Assembly: GCF_007679495.1 (NCBI RefSeq) | Contig: NZ_VEGP01000035.1 | Span: 1 to 55,135 of the forward strand | Reading direction: 5' to 3' | Source of the DNA: Paenibacillus sp. 32O-W | GTDB lineage: Bacteria > Bacillota > Bacilli > Paenibacillales > NBRC-103111 | Length of the DNA: 55,135 bases | Shown: positions 1 to 9,077 of the stretch, piece by piece | How positions within the stretch are numbered: position 1 is the first letter of the stretch | How the letters are laid out: each line of letters opens with the position of its first letter | Program-made: the position numbers and the translations under genes | The notes under the pieces: generated by a model | The model's input: the letters and a program-made list of their open reading frames with translations, nothing else | Told to the model about the DNA's origin: nothing | Database searches by the model: none

Positions 1-46
1 CTCCCGCAGGTCCGGATCCAATAACGGCAATATCGTACATATTCAT
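1..46 (-). CDS. FAD/NAD(P)-binding oxidoreductase, 5' end only
   Basis: Only the first 15 codons lie in the window, read leftward from an ATG at 46. The peptide begins MNMYDIAVIGSGPAG, a textbook beta-strand plus GxGxxG dinucleotide-binding loop of flavoproteins such as thioredoxin reductase-like or lycopene cyclase-like enzymes. A ribosome site GAAAGGAGCC lies at 57-48. A second ATG at 40 is in frame. The substrate class cannot be judged from this fragment. It is divergent from the TetR gene. Confidence 0.75.
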   Translation of the reverse strand, partial: MNMYDIAVIGSGPAG

Positions 47-205
47 TGGCTCCTTTCTATTTATGAACTGAGTATGGCAGTACAATCTGATTTTACCATA
101 TCTAGAATTTTTATGGTTTTTATTTCCTGAATCTTTTTGAAGATAAGCTGCACTTCTATTACCTTACCGGCTGTCTGATAATGCTCCATAAAAATGTGTT
201 ATACT

Positions 206-217
206 GTATATGATATA
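206..217. promoter_or_regulatory. Candidate TetR operator half in the tetR leader
   Basis: The 12-mer GTATATGATATA lies just upstream of the TetR gene. It recurs exactly at 2981-2992, upstream of the ABC exporter genes that end next to tetR. A shared AT-rich motif in front of a regulator and its neighbouring transporter fits autoregulation plus control of the exporter. This is inference from the match only. Confidence 0.45.
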
Positions 218-241
218 AGCAATTTCGTGGAGGCTGAACCC

Positions 242-1033
242 ATGCAAGATGAAGATCGCAAGGACAACGAAGCCATGCAAAACCTGCCGCGCGGCATAGC
301 CCTCAGTTGGGGGTTGGAAAAGGAGCCTCAGCGGGGACCGAAGCGCGAGCTTAGCATCCGGAAAATTGTCGATACTGCTATCCGGATTGCGGACAAGGAT
401 GGACTATCTGCGGTTTCCATGAACCGTGTTGCGGCTTCGCTGGGGTATACGGCGATGTCCTTATACAGATACATTCCGAGCAAGGAAGATTTATTGCTCC
501 TTATGCAGGACGCAGTGTGCGATATCCCCATTCCGCCCGAGGAGAAGGATGAGGATTGGAAAACCGGCATGCGGGAGTATGTACAAGCTTGCATCCAGAT
601 TTTGCGGGAACACCCTTGGTTTTTTGACATTCCGATTACAGGGGAACCATATACCCCCAATATCCTTCAAATTGTCGAGTGGGGACTTCGGATCATGCGT
701 CATTGTCCGTTAAGTGATCATGAGAAGATGTCCATCGTGCTGTTGTTAAACAGTTACGCCCGATCTTGGGGAGGAATTATCCGGGATATAGATAAGGCGG
801 TTCAAGCAGGCAGCCGTTCTGCTGCCCCAAGCACATCAGATATACATAATGCGCTTAAGTATTTAGTGACCCAAGAACAATTCCCCCAGCTTTATGCAAT
901 GGTGAAATCAGGCACGTATGCCGGGGAGAATGAGTCGGATGATGGAAGCAACGACTTCGAATTTGGATTGGAACGAATTCTGGACGGGATTGAGTACTAC
1001 CTTAATCAAAGACAAGCGGAAAATGGAAAATAG
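242..1033 (+). CDS. TetR/AcrR family transcriptional regulator
   Basis: This is a 263-residue repressor-type protein. The start is ATG 242, behind GTGGAGG at 227-233; an ATG at 194 is in frame but has no ribosome site. Residues of about 37-85 form the TetR_N helix-turn-helix, with the recognition part VAASLGYTAMSLYRYIPSKE. The long C-terminal half resembles the ligand domain of TetR proteins that control drug exporters. It is convergent with the DrrAB-like ABC genes, and a repeated motif in both promoters makes that exporter the likely target. The ligand is unknown. Confidence 0.88.
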   Translation: MQDEDRKDNEAMQNLPRGIALSWGLEKEPQRGPKRELSIRKIVDTAIRIADKDGLSAVSMNRVAASLGYTAMSLYRYIPSKEDLLLLMQDAVCDIPIPPEEKDEDWKTGMREYVQACIQILREHPWFFDIPITGEPYTPNILQIVEWGLRIMRHCPLSDHEKMSIVLLLNSYARSWGGIIRDIDKAVQAGSRSAAPSTSDIHNALKYLVTQEQFPQLYAMVKSGTYAGENESDDGSNDFEFGLERILDGIEYYLNQRQAENGK

Positions 1034-1132
1034 ACCGGCTGTCTCAAAGTGTTCACAACACCTGCAGTTTTGCTCTTCCTTTATACTATCCGGTCGGATG
1101 ACCGAGGATGGGGCTTCCCCTAAACCCGGTGT

Positions 1133-1183
1133 TAAAAAAGACCCCGAACCCACTCCATAGTGGGATTTGAGGTCCTTTTTGCT
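1133..1183. terminator. Bidirectional terminator between tetR and ABC permease
   Basis: A hairpin with inner arms CCCAC/GTGGG is flanked by AAAAAAGACC on the left and GGTCCTTTTT on the right. It can therefore end transcription from both convergent genes. Confidence 0.6.
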
Positions 1184-1268
1184 TATTTCGGAGACGTTTC
1201 CGTTTGTTATGCGAACACTTTTGAGGCGGCCCCGCTCATACTTGATAGTTCCCACTGCAGCAAGGTCA

Positions 1269-2045
1269 TTAACGCCGTCCTGCTCTTCGGTGAAATGCCC
1301 GGATGCTCCATACGAGAGATATAAGAATGATAAGCACGCACCATCCGATAGCCCACCAGACTTGATTGCCTATCGGGGTTCCGGTGAGCAGTCCGCGGAT
1401 GGTTTCGATCACCGGAGTAATCGGCTGATGATTAGCGATCCACTGCAATCCGTCCGGCATCGTCTCCGTCGGGACGAATGCGCTGGACAGATAGGGAAGA
1501 AAGAGCAGGATGAAGCCGTAACCATTGGCGGCGGATGCGCTTCCCGCGACTAATCCGATCGCTGCATACAGCCATGTGAGCGCCAGGATAAACAATAAGA
1601 TGATGGCCAGGGCGCCAATCCATTCAAGCACATTTGCGGTAGTGCGGAACCCTACGATGAAAGCAACGCCGATGACTACCAGAGTAGCAAGCAGGTTGCG
1701 CGCCAGACTTACGATAATATGTCCGGTGATGACGCCTGAGCTGCTGACCGGCATCGTCCGGAATCGGTCAATGATTCCGTTCGTCATGTCTTGGGCTACA
1801 CTTACCGCCGTACCGGCCGACCCGAAGCCGGCACATAACAAAATGATGCCCGGAACGACATAATTGACATAATTGCCGCTGGCATCCAGCGCTCCGCCGA
1901 AGACGTAGCATGAGCAGGATCGGGAGCAATAGGGCCATAATCAATGCCTCAACGTCGCGCAGGGAAAGACGGAGGCTGCGTCCGATGAACACAAGATGGT
2001 CACGCCGAAAGAAGCTTTTTTGGACGGATTTATCGAAATATTCAT
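1269..2045 (-). pseudogene. ABC-2 type (DrrB-like) permease, two frameshifts
   Basis: This should be the membrane partner of the upstream ATPase. The start ATG at 2045, with AAGGAGG before it, opens a frame that ends after about 34 codons. If the A6 run (plus-strand T at 2016-2021) had seven bases, it would read on as MNISINPSKKSFFRRDHLVF and into the family sequence IGRSLRLSLRDVEALIMALL. A second break near 1907-1912 loses a stretch that is not a multiple of three: ILLML runs directly into YVFGG, where homologues usually have a few more residues. The last 190 residues (1841 down to 1269) are intact and contain about four membrane segments. The first break could be a sequencing shortfall. The second looks like a real deletion. 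Confidence 0.8.
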
Positions 2046-2048
2046 CTT

Positions 2049-2933
2049 TTACACCGCCTCCTTCTTGTCCTCGGACGTCAATTCGAGAAAGACATCATCC
2101 ATACTGGGCCGGCGAATGCTGATTTTGGTTGCATCAGGAACCGTACCGGCCAGCTCGCCAAGCGCCTGCATAACCCCTTGAATACTTCCGCAGGTAGGAA
2201 TACTGCGGATCACTTCATCCTTGTCATTGCGCAGCTCAATCACTTCTTCGCTTACTCGGGACTTAAGCTCCTTGACCGTTCCGGAGGCTGCGACCTTCCC
2301 CTTATGAATCACCGCAATCCTATCCGCCAATTGATCGGCTTCTTCCAAATACTGTGTTGTCAGGAAAATCGTCATCCCCTGCACTTTGAGCTGCGTGATG
2401 ATGTCCCATAGCGTACGCCGGCTGCTCGTATCCAGACCGGTCGTCGGTTCGTCCAAAAATAAAATAGGGCGGCTGACCACCAGGCTGATGGCGAGATCCA
2501 GGCGCCGCCGCATGCCACCTGAATAGGTTCTGACATACTTGCGGGCGGCTGCCGTCAGATCGAAGGCTTGCAGCAGCTCGTCGGCGCGGGCCCGGGATTC
2601 CGCCGCGGTCAGTCCAGAAAGTCTGCCGATCATGCGCAGATTTTCTTCTGCCGTCAGCATCTCGTCTACGGCTGCATACTGGCCGGTGAGACCGATGGAC
2701 TGCTTTACGTTATTCTTTTGGGCCGTAATATCATATCCTCCCACCTTGACGGTCCCGGCGTCGGGAGCCACCAAGGTAGACAGAATATGGATGAGCGTAG
2801 TTTTGCCGGCTCCGTTAGGGCCTAGCAAGGCAAATACAGTCCCTTTCTGTACCGAAAGATCAATGCCGTCCAGAACAACCTGTTGACCGAATGCTTTACG
2901 CACCCCGACTACTTCAATAGCTAAAGAACTCAT
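2049..2933 (-). CDS. ABC transporter ATP-binding protein, DrrA-like
   Basis: This 294-residue ATPase belongs to the daunorubicin-resistance (DrrA) type. Walker A GPNGAGKTT is at 38-46, the signature YSGGMRRRLDLA near 137, Walker B ILFLDEPTTGLD follows, and there is a family-type C-terminal extension. The start ATG at 2933 follows AAAGGA. The stop lies 3 nt before the permease start, so the two genes form an operon. It would energise drug or lipid export. With its permease broken, the pair may be inactive. The TetR protein is the likely regulator. Confidence 0.92.
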   Translation of the reverse strand: MSSLAIEVVGVRKAFGQQVVLDGIDLSVQKGTVFALLGPNGAGKTTLIHILSTLVAPDAGTVKVGGYDITAQKNNVKQSIGLTGQYAAVDEMLTAEENLRMIGRLSGLTAAESRARADELLQAFDLTAAARKYVRTYSGGMRRRLDLAISLVVSRPILFLDEPTTGLDTSSRRTLWDIITQLKVQGMTIFLTTQYLEEADQLADRIAVIHKGKVAASGTVKELKSRVSEEVIELRNDKDEVIRSIPTCGSIQGVMQALGELAGTVPDATKISIRRPSMDDVFLELTSEDKKEAV

Positions 2934-2948
2934 TGCGCAATCCTTTCT

Positions 2949-2963
2949 GTATACGTCGTATAC
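2949..2963. promoter_or_regulatory. Palindromic operator upstream of ABC exporter
   Basis: GTATACGTCGTATAC has perfect 7-base arms (GTATACG/CGTATAC) around one central base. It lies 16 nt upstream of the ATPase start, and the motif shared with the tetR leader follows at 2981-2992. The layout suits a dimeric TetR repressor. Confidence 0.55.
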
Positions 2964-3192
2964 GGTTTATAGTATAAACAGTATATGATATATACAATTA
3001 AACATCAAGCATTTTTTGTTCATTTGCAGAAACACATCCCTCCATATGTCGTTCATCCCGGCGCGCCGCGGCTTCTCATTTTCAAGTACGCAATGTCCCG
3101 TCCGGAAGAATATTAAAATATGGCTTAAATGGTTTGAATTATGACCTGCATCGGCTTCTGCAATCGGGTATTTTTCAAAATAGGAGTTCGCT

Positions 3193-3209
3193 CCGGCTCT
3201 TGTAGCCGG
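3193..3209. repeat. Small hairpin before PIG-L gene
   Basis: CCGGCT/AGCCGG arms surround a 5-nt loop in the leader of the PIG-L gene. The rest of 3001-3247 shows no gene. There is no T-run, so it is not a terminator. Confidence 0.35.
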
Positions 3210-3247
3210 CGGCCGTCTATTAAATGGATATGGGGAGGGATTGGATA

Positions 3248-3952
3248 TTGAAAGTATTGGCGATAGGGGCTCACCCGGATGATATTGAAATTTCCTGTGC
3301 AGGAACGCTGGCCAAGATGGTCGAGGCCGGTCATGAAGTGGTGTTGTGTCATGCCAGCGACGGGGATAAAGGTCATTACGAAATCCCTGCTTCGGAGCTG
3401 GTGCCCATTCGCCGACGAGAGGCCGAGCAGGCCGGGGCTGTCATTAACAGCCGTGTCGTTTCGCTGGGGCTCCGGGATGGGGAAATTTGGCCGGAGCAAG
3501 AGGAGATCCGTCTGAAATTCATCGACCTGATGTGCACGGTTCAACCTGATCTCGTGATCACCCATGCTCCTAACGATTATATGCCCGACCATAATGCATT
3601 AAGCCGAATCGTCTTCGATACGACGTTCCTGGCTACGCTGCCCGGTGCATCCCGACAGCACAAGCCCGCTGCGAAGGTGCCCGCATTGTATTACATGGAC
3701 AATTTGTCGGGGATTGATTTTCAGCCGACTCTCTATGTGGATATTACGGCAACGTTCGGCACCAAGCTTGAAATGCTGAAGAAGCACCAGAGCCAATTGG
3801 TCTGGCTCAAAAACCATGACAACGTAGATATTCTGGACAGCGTGATGACGATGAACAAATTCCGCGGAATGCAGGCCGGCTGTGCGTATGCAGAAGGATT
3901 TATTCAGCATATGGCCTGGAGCAGGCCAAACGCTGTCCGATTTCCGGTTTGA
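3248..3952 (+). CDS. PIG-L family deacetylase
   Basis: This is a LmbE/PIG-L metal-dependent N-deacetylase of about 234 residues. These enzymes usually remove acetyl groups from GlcNAc-type sugars, as in BshB of bacillithiol synthesis. The N-terminus KVLAIGAHPDDIEISCAGT carries the zinc motif AHPDD, and a later histidine motif reads DHNALSR. The best start is TTG 3248, nine bases after GGGGAGG; upstream ATGs at 3224 and 3230 are poorly placed. It sits 29 nt before a Gfo/Idh/MocA gene on the same strand. A sugar-related role beside a dehydrogenase and an aminotransferase is inferred from context. Confidence 0.85.
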   Translation: MKVLAIGAHPDDIEISCAGTLAKMVEAGHEVVLCHASDGDKGHYEIPASELVPIRRREAEQAGAVINSRVVSLGLRDGEIWPEQEEIRLKFIDLMCTVQPDLVITHAPNDYMPDHNALSRIVFDTTFLATLPGASRQHKPAAKVPALYYMDNLSGIDFQPTLYVDITATFGTKLEMLKKHQSQLVWLKNHDNVDILDSVMTMNKFRGMQAGCAYAEGFIQHMAWSRPNAVRFPV

Positions 3953-3981
3953 TAAGAGAACATGAGAGGAGAAGAGCGGAC

Positions 3982-4989
3982 ATGATACGTTTTGCAGTGG
4001 TGGGTACGGGATGGGTCGCGAAGGAGTATATGAAGGCGATTCGCTCGAACCGGGAGGCTGAATTGTACGCCGTGGTGACCGGCGATGCCGAACGGGCAGG
4101 GAACCGGTTGGCGGAGCTGGGAATGGAAGCGCGCATCTATACGAATTACGAAGAGATGATCAAGGAACCGAACATAGATGCCGTTATCCTATGCTCGACC
4201 CCCGATGTGCGCCCTGATCAGGCCAAGCTGGCGGCAAGGAATGGCAAGCATCTGGTGCTGGAGAAACCTTTGGCCATGAACATGGAGGCCATGAGGCAGA
4301 TGGCTCCGGCGATAGAAGAGTCGGGGATAACGGCCATCGCGAGCTTCGTGCTGCGCTGGAATCCGGCCATCGAGATGATCAGAGCACTAATCCGGGATGA
4401 TGCCGTCGGACGTATTTTCATGGCCCAAATCGATTATTGGAACCATATCGGCCCGCAATTTCCCCAGTACCGGTGGAGCACCAAGACAGAGCTTGGCGGC
4501 AGCAGCATGCTGTCGGCCGGATGCCATGCCGTGGATGCACTGAGATATTTTGCGGGCGATATCGTCGAAGTAACGGCCTATAGCTGTGCTACGCGTGCGG
4601 ATTCCGACTACGAATTCGATCCGAATGTAATAGCTCTCTTCAAGCTGAAGAATGGCGGGATCGGCAAAGTATCCTCTTCCCTGGAGTGCAGGACGCCCTA
4701 TAAATTTAACATTCACCTTCTGGGGGACAAGGGAACAATCATGAACAACCGGGTATTCAGCGACAAGTTTCCAGGACAAACGGATTTCGCCACCTTCCCG
4801 GTCGTTTTGCCGGAAAGCGGTGATGTATCGCATCAGCCTTTCGAGATGGAAATTGCTGAATTCGTGGAGGCTGTCCAAACCAAGAGACCTACCCGATGCG
4901 ATTTTAAAGATGCGTACAAATCGATGGAAGTATGCTTCGCTATAGACCGGTCCATCGCTACGGACGAGAAAATTTCGCTCGAAGCTTGA
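3982..4989 (+). CDS. Gfo/Idh/MocA family oxidoreductase
   Basis: This 335-residue NAD(P)-dependent sugar or inositol dehydrogenase has a Rossmann start IRFAVVGTGWVAKEY (GxGxxA at about 8-13), the family signature EKPLAMN near 92-98, and a C-terminal alpha/beta domain with the region GGSSMLSAGCHAVDALRYF that supplies the catalytic histidine. The start ATG 3982 follows AGGAG at 3967-3971. It is probably co-transcribed with the PIG-L gene. The exact substrate cannot be read from sequence. Confidence 0.88.
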   Translation: MIRFAVVGTGWVAKEYMKAIRSNREAELYAVVTGDAERAGNRLAELGMEARIYTNYEEMIKEPNIDAVILCSTPDVRPDQAKLAARNGKHLVLEKPLAMNMEAMRQMAPAIEESGITAIASFVLRWNPAIEMIRALIRDDAVGRIFMAQIDYWNHIGPQFPQYRWSTKTELGGSSMLSAGCHAVDALRYFAGDIVEVTAYSCATRADSDYEFDPNVIALFKLKNGGIGKVSSSLECRTPYKFNIHLLGDKGTIMNNRVFSDKFPGQTDFATFPVVLPESGDVSHQPFEMEIAEFVEAVQTKRPTRCDFKDAYKSMEVCFAIDRSIATDEKISLEA

Positions 4990-5017
4990 GTCCCCTTGGC
5001 CTTGCTTGCTCTTACGG

Positions 5018-5923
5018 TTACCCTTGGGTAAAATGAGACGCAATATCGTCTGTGTTGATATACGTTTCCCGGTATTGGCTCGGCGTCATTCCCCGCAGTT
5101 TCCTGAACACGCGGGTGAAGCTGCGATAAGAATCGAAGCCGACCTCCACCGCAACGTCGGCGACAGGCATATCTGTGGAAGATAGCAAACTGAGAGCGCT
5201 GCCAATTCGGATCTTATGCATATAATCCACAAACCCTTCCCCGCACAGCTTCTTGAGACCCTGACTTATGTAAGGAGGGCTTAAGTTGAATTTCTTGGAC
5301 AATGTTTCCAGAGTAAGCTTCTCGGCGTAGTGGGTGTGGATGTATTGAATAACGTTCTCCAGCCTTTTCTGTGAATCATGCGCAGGCCTGAATTCATCCT
5401 GGGCCGCAGGCTGCAATTCGCGGGCGAACTGAAGCAGCGCTTCCAGCAATTTGACACGGATGAAAGTGAATTTGCCGAAGTTGGAGCCGGTATATTCCCG
5501 GACGATCGAGGAGAAGATGCTGTTCATCTGTTCGATTTGTTCATTCTTGAAGTCGACGAAGGACGGGAGGTCGACCCCCGAACGCAGCAATCTGCCCACC
5601 AGCTCGAAGTCGAAGCGGGAGCCGAACAGGACGCTGATGTCGAACATGCAGCAATAGACCCGCAGCGGAGAGGCAGGATTGCCTTGAATCTCGTGAATAT
5701 GGTGCGGGAGCAGGAAGGAGGCCGTTCCCGGCTGAAGGGTATGTTTCTTTCCGTTGATGATCTCGATGCCACTGCCTTCGACTACGTATAAGAGCTCCAC
5801 GTAATCGTGGTGATGCATGTTGATGAGGAAATCAATCGTAATTTCCAATATGTAGAATGGCAGTTGGCCTCTCTTGACATTGGCGACGGTGATGGTGTCG
5901 TGATATTCAGGAAACATTCCCAT
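5018..5923 (-). CDS. AraC family transcriptional regulator with cupin domain
   Basis: A 302-residue regulator. The N-terminal cupin-like sensor contains INMHHHDYVELLYVVEGSG and LQPGTASFLLPHHIHEI. The C-terminal pair of helix-turn-helix motifs runs from about residue 195 and ends in the AraC signature (VAVEVGFDSYRSFTRVFRKL, then GMTPSQYRE). ATG 5923 is preferred because GGGAGAAGGGAAG lies 9 nt upstream; a TTG at 5947 has no ribosome site. It lies between the dehydrogenase (convergent) and the aminotransferase (divergent), so it probably controls this sugar cluster in response to a carbohydrate. Confidence 0.88.
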   Translation of the reverse strand: MGMFPEYHDTITVANVKRGQLPFYILEITIDFLINMHHHDYVELLYVVEGSGIEIINGKKHTLQPGTASFLLPHHIHEIQGNPASPLRVYCCMFDISVLFGSRFDFELVGRLLRSGVDLPSFVDFKNEQIEQMNSIFSSIVREYTGSNFGKFTFIRVKLLEALLQFARELQPAAQDEFRPAHDSQKRLENVIQYIHTHYAEKLTLETLSKKFNLSPPYISQGLKKLCGEGFVDYMHKIRIGSALSLLSSTDMPVADVAVEVGFDSYRSFTRVFRKLRGMTPSQYRETYINTDDIASHFTQG

Positions 5924-6057
5924 CGGAAAAATCTTCCCTTCTCCCAAAGATTAAAATGTGACTTATGCTATTTGGCTAATGACCTATCCCGTAGTTACAT
6001 CTATAGTACCTTACATATTAGAAAAGAAAAAGAATATGATTAAGGAGAAGATGGGAC

Positions 6058-7275
6058 ATGGATAAGGAAAAACTGGCAATTGACGGGGGCGTGCCCGTAA
6101 GGCAAGGAGGCTGGAAAGCCAGATGGCCCGTATTTGACGATTTGGAAAGAAAAATGATTATGGAAGTATTGGAATCGGGCAATTGGGGAGGTATTTTTGA
6201 ATACGGTTCCATGCACGGCAAACTGCTGAATATGGAGAGGAAATTCGCTCAACTTCAGGAGGCCAATCATGCGATCGCTCTGGTTAACGGGACCGTCGCC
6301 ATTTCGGTAGCGCTTCAGGCATGCGGAGTGAAGCCGGGAGATGAAGTGATCGTACCTCCCTATACGTTCGTCGCTACCGCCTCGGCACCGCTCGCTATCG
6401 GCGCCATTCCGGTATTCGTAGATGTCGAGGAGAATACTCTGCTCCTCGATCCTGACAAGATCGAAGCCGCCATCACCCCGCGCACCAAGGCGATCGTTCC
6501 GGTACATATCGCAGGCGGCCCGGCCAATATGACCCGCATTGTAGAGATCGCCAAGAAGCATAATCTTGTCGTGGTGGAGGATGCCGCTCAAGCCATTGGG
6601 GCGAAGTGGGACGGGCGCTGTGTCGGGACGCTCGGCGATATGGGGACGTTCAGTCTGCAATCGAGCAAAAACTTGAACTCCGGAGAAGGCGGGGTCATCA
6701 CGACGAATGACGAACAACTGCTGATCAATGCGTGGTCGCTGATTAACGTCGGCAGAATCCCGGGAGGCAAGTGGTACCAGCATGAAAGAATCGGCCAAAA
6801 CTACCGGATGACGGAATTCCAGGCCGCGCTTGTCCTTGCGCAAATGACCCGCCTGGAGGAGCAGATGAGAACAAGGGAAGCCAATGTAAAGATTCTGGAT
6901 GGGCTTCTTTCCGAGATAGACGGCATTAAGCTGTTGACCAGGGATCCGAGAGTGACGAGACATGCCAATCACTTGTATATGTTCAAGCTGGATTCCGATT
7001 TCGCGAGCGGCATCGATAAGGACGATTTTATTAACAAGGTGAATGCGGAGGGCATCTTCGTCCTGACCGGCTATAACTCATTGAATACCAACGAGGCCAT
7101 CAAGCAGGCATCCAAGGAGTTAAGCGGGCGGGATCATGAGTATTCCTGTCCTGTAAGCGAAAGAGCTTGCGAGAAAGAGGCGCTGTGGCTGACACAGGTT
7201 ACACTGCTCGAAGATGAGCAGGCCATGCATGATATTGCGAAAGCTCTTGAGAAAGTCATTAAATCTTATTCCTAA
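6058..7275 (+). CDS. DegT/DnrJ/EryC1/StrS family aminotransferase
   Basis: This is a 405-residue PLP-dependent sugar aminotransferase. The start follows AAGGAG. The fold-type I landmarks are visible: GTVAISVALQACGVKPGDEV, then PPYTFVATASAP, then EDAAQAIGA, then the PLP lysine K204 in SSKNLNSGEGG. The opening LAIDGGVPVR is typical of the branch that includes inosose aminotransferases. Members transaminate keto-sugars or keto-cyclitols. Together with the dehydrogenase and deacetylase it suggests conversion between hydroxy-, keto- and amino-sugars. The direction (synthesis or breakdown) is not decided by sequence. Confidence 0.9.
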   Translation: MDKEKLAIDGGVPVRQGGWKARWPVFDDLERKMIMEVLESGNWGGIFEYGSMHGKLLNMERKFAQLQEANHAIALVNGTVAISVALQACGVKPGDEVIVPPYTFVATASAPLAIGAIPVFVDVEENTLLLDPDKIEAAITPRTKAIVPVHIAGGPANMTRIVEIAKKHNLVVVEDAAQAIGAKWDGRCVGTLGDMGTFSLQSSKNLNSGEGGVITTNDEQLLINAWSLINVGRIPGGKWYQHERIGQNYRMTEFQAALVLAQMTRLEEQMRTREANVKILDGLLSEIDGIKLLTRDPRVTRHANHLYMFKLDSDFASGIDKDDFINKVNAEGIFVLTGYNSLNTNEAIKQASKELSGRDHEYSCPVSERACEKEALWLTQVTLLEDEQAMHDIAKALEKVIKSYS

Positions 7276-7339
7276 TCCTATACGAATGATTTCATCTGAG
7301 GCCAGTGATGCAAACGAACCGGTTTGATATTCACTTGCC

Positions 7340-7999
7340 TCATCCGAAGATAAGCGCATCATCCGGCTCAATTTTGGTGATATATCGAGAACCCTTAAAT
7401 AAACCGATACCGTCTAATGAAATATTATCCCGATCCTCCCGTATGACCGGGACGACGGGGTCGATGCCGTCATCTAGAAAATCCCTGGTAAATTCATATA
7501 ATGTCACTTTAGGTATTGCGTGCTCCTTCGCTTCTTTTGTTAATAATCGATCAATGTATTGATCCGTACGCGGGTGCTGCTTGAAATCTTTGGCCAGCAG
7601 GCTGCTTGCACTCCCATTGACTATTGCTATTTTGGCATGTGGTGAAACGGAAGGGTCTCTGCTAAATGTATCAAACTGGTCCCACAACCCCCGTTTCGCC
7701 AGCGACACACCGAATATCAGATTTCGTAATTGTCCGTTCACTAAGGTCAGGCTTGTCTGTCTGGCAAACTCAACTTTGGCCTCTTTACTGCTTTTCGCTT
7801 CAGTGGTTAACACTTTCCTCTGAGTTTTAACCCCCGGTTCCGTAATCGGGACGCTATTGGATATAAGGAATTGCCCATTCGGTAACAAATCGAAGCTTTC
7901 CGTCTCGATGAATCCTACTTTTTCCCAAATACGCTGGTCTCCGCATCCGGTAAGAACGGCTACCAGAAGTATCATTAGGCCAAACCATTTTTTAACCAT
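7340..7999 (-). pseudogene. Ger(x)C family germination lipoprotein, C-terminally truncated
   Basis: A lipoprotein signal (MVKKWFGLMILLVAVLTGCG) and the N-terminal Ger(x)C domain are present, for example FDLLPNGQFLISNSVPITEP and RTDQYIDRLLTKEA. The protein stops at residue 219 with IEPDDALIFG, where family members usually run to about 370-400. No continuation in another frame is seen before the DegT gene 64 nt away. It starts inside the GerB stop (8-nt overlap, ribosome site AAAGGTG). Either the operon was cut at a recombination junction or a short form is used. Confidence 0.75.
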
Positions 8000-9077
8000 C
8001 TGCCACTTCACCTTTCTTACGCTGTAGAAGTAGTACGAGAATGACAATGATAGGGAAGCCGAATGCTACACCGATTTGGATATGTCCCAACGTCTGAAGC
8101 CATTGCCTAACTTCGTTCATGACATCGGGAATAAATCCGACGAAATAAACAAACGTCAGGATGATAATCTCAAGCACTCCCGGTTTCGTCTTGGGGAATA
8201 TACGCCGGGAGGCTTCTTTGGCCGCCCAAACATACATGACTGTAGAAAATAAGGTCGTAAACATAAAGAATCCGTAAAATAAATTTTCTACACGCTGCAC
8301 AAACGGGAGCCTTATGTAAGACATAATGTCAATGACGGGATATTGGATCGTTTTTAATTGATCAACACTATAGAAACCGAAGCAAACAAAACAAGTAATT
8401 AAATAGACGAATGTGATCATTATGTTGGCGATGAACACCGCCTTTATAAACTTTGTTTTTCGGTCCGTATAGGGGAAAATAAAAAGACTCAGTTCGTACC
8501 CGAGGTAACCGAAGAAAAGATTCAGACTTCCCGAGAGTATGCTCTCCCCGCCCTTAAATACAAAAGGGGTCAATCTGGCCCATTCGAAATCTCCCAAGAA
8601 GAAAAGTAACAACAGCAGCATCCATATGATGAGCCAGAAAAAAATAGTCGCGGCTTTAGCAATCACGTAAATTCCCTTACTAATTAATAACAAAGCAAGA
8701 ATATCCATTAATAATTTCAAGGCCATTGGTGGGGTAGTAGGAAAAGAGAACATTTGAAAAATTAACACGTACTGTTTGGTTGTCAGGCATCCAAGCATAG
8801 CCCACAGAAAAGCTAATGCCAAATAAACCGGAAAGAGGACGAGCTTCGGAACGGATTGCTCCAAAATGTCGTATACCGATCTGCTTCCGCCAAGCCGGTG
8901 AACTATCCATATGAGCAATATGTTGACGGATACTATAAAGGAAACAAGGAAAATCCCAAGCCATCCGTTCGTTCCAAAATAATTTGCCAATAGGTTCGGC
9001 ATACCCAAGATAGCGACGCCTGATTGGAACATATAGATTAAGATGGTTGCGTGAAAAAAGCTCAGCTTCTCTTTCAC
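7992..9077 (-). CDS. Spore germination permease, GerB (GerAB) family
   Basis: A 361-residue membrane protein with about ten hydrophobic segments, in the amino-acid-permease-like GerAB family. It forms the inner-membrane germinant receptor with GerA and GerC proteins and senses or binds the germinant. The N-terminus LSFFHATILIYMFQSGVAIL and the phrase NLFFGYLGYELSLFIFPY fit the family. Its ATG overlaps the GerA stop by 4 nt, so translation is coupled. It should be made in the forespore, though no clear sigma-G promoter was identified. Confidence 0.92.
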   Translation of the reverse strand: MKEKLSFFHATILIYMFQSGVAILGMPNLLANYFGTNGWLGIFLVSFIVSVNILLIWIVHRLGGSRSVYDILEQSVPKLVLFPVYLALAFLWAMLGCLTTKQYVLIFQMFSFPTTPPMALKLLMDILALLLISKGIYVIAKAATIFFWLIIWMLLLLLFFLGDFEWARLTPFVFKGGESILSGSLNLFFGYLGYELSLFIFPYTDRKTKFIKAVFIANIMITFVYLITCFVCFGFYSVDQLKTIQYPVIDIMSYIRLPFVQRVENLFYGFFMFTTLFSTVMYVWAAKEASRRIFPKTKPGVLEIIILTFVYFVGFIPDVMNEVRQWLQTLGHIQIGVAFGFPIIVILVLLLQRKKGEVADG

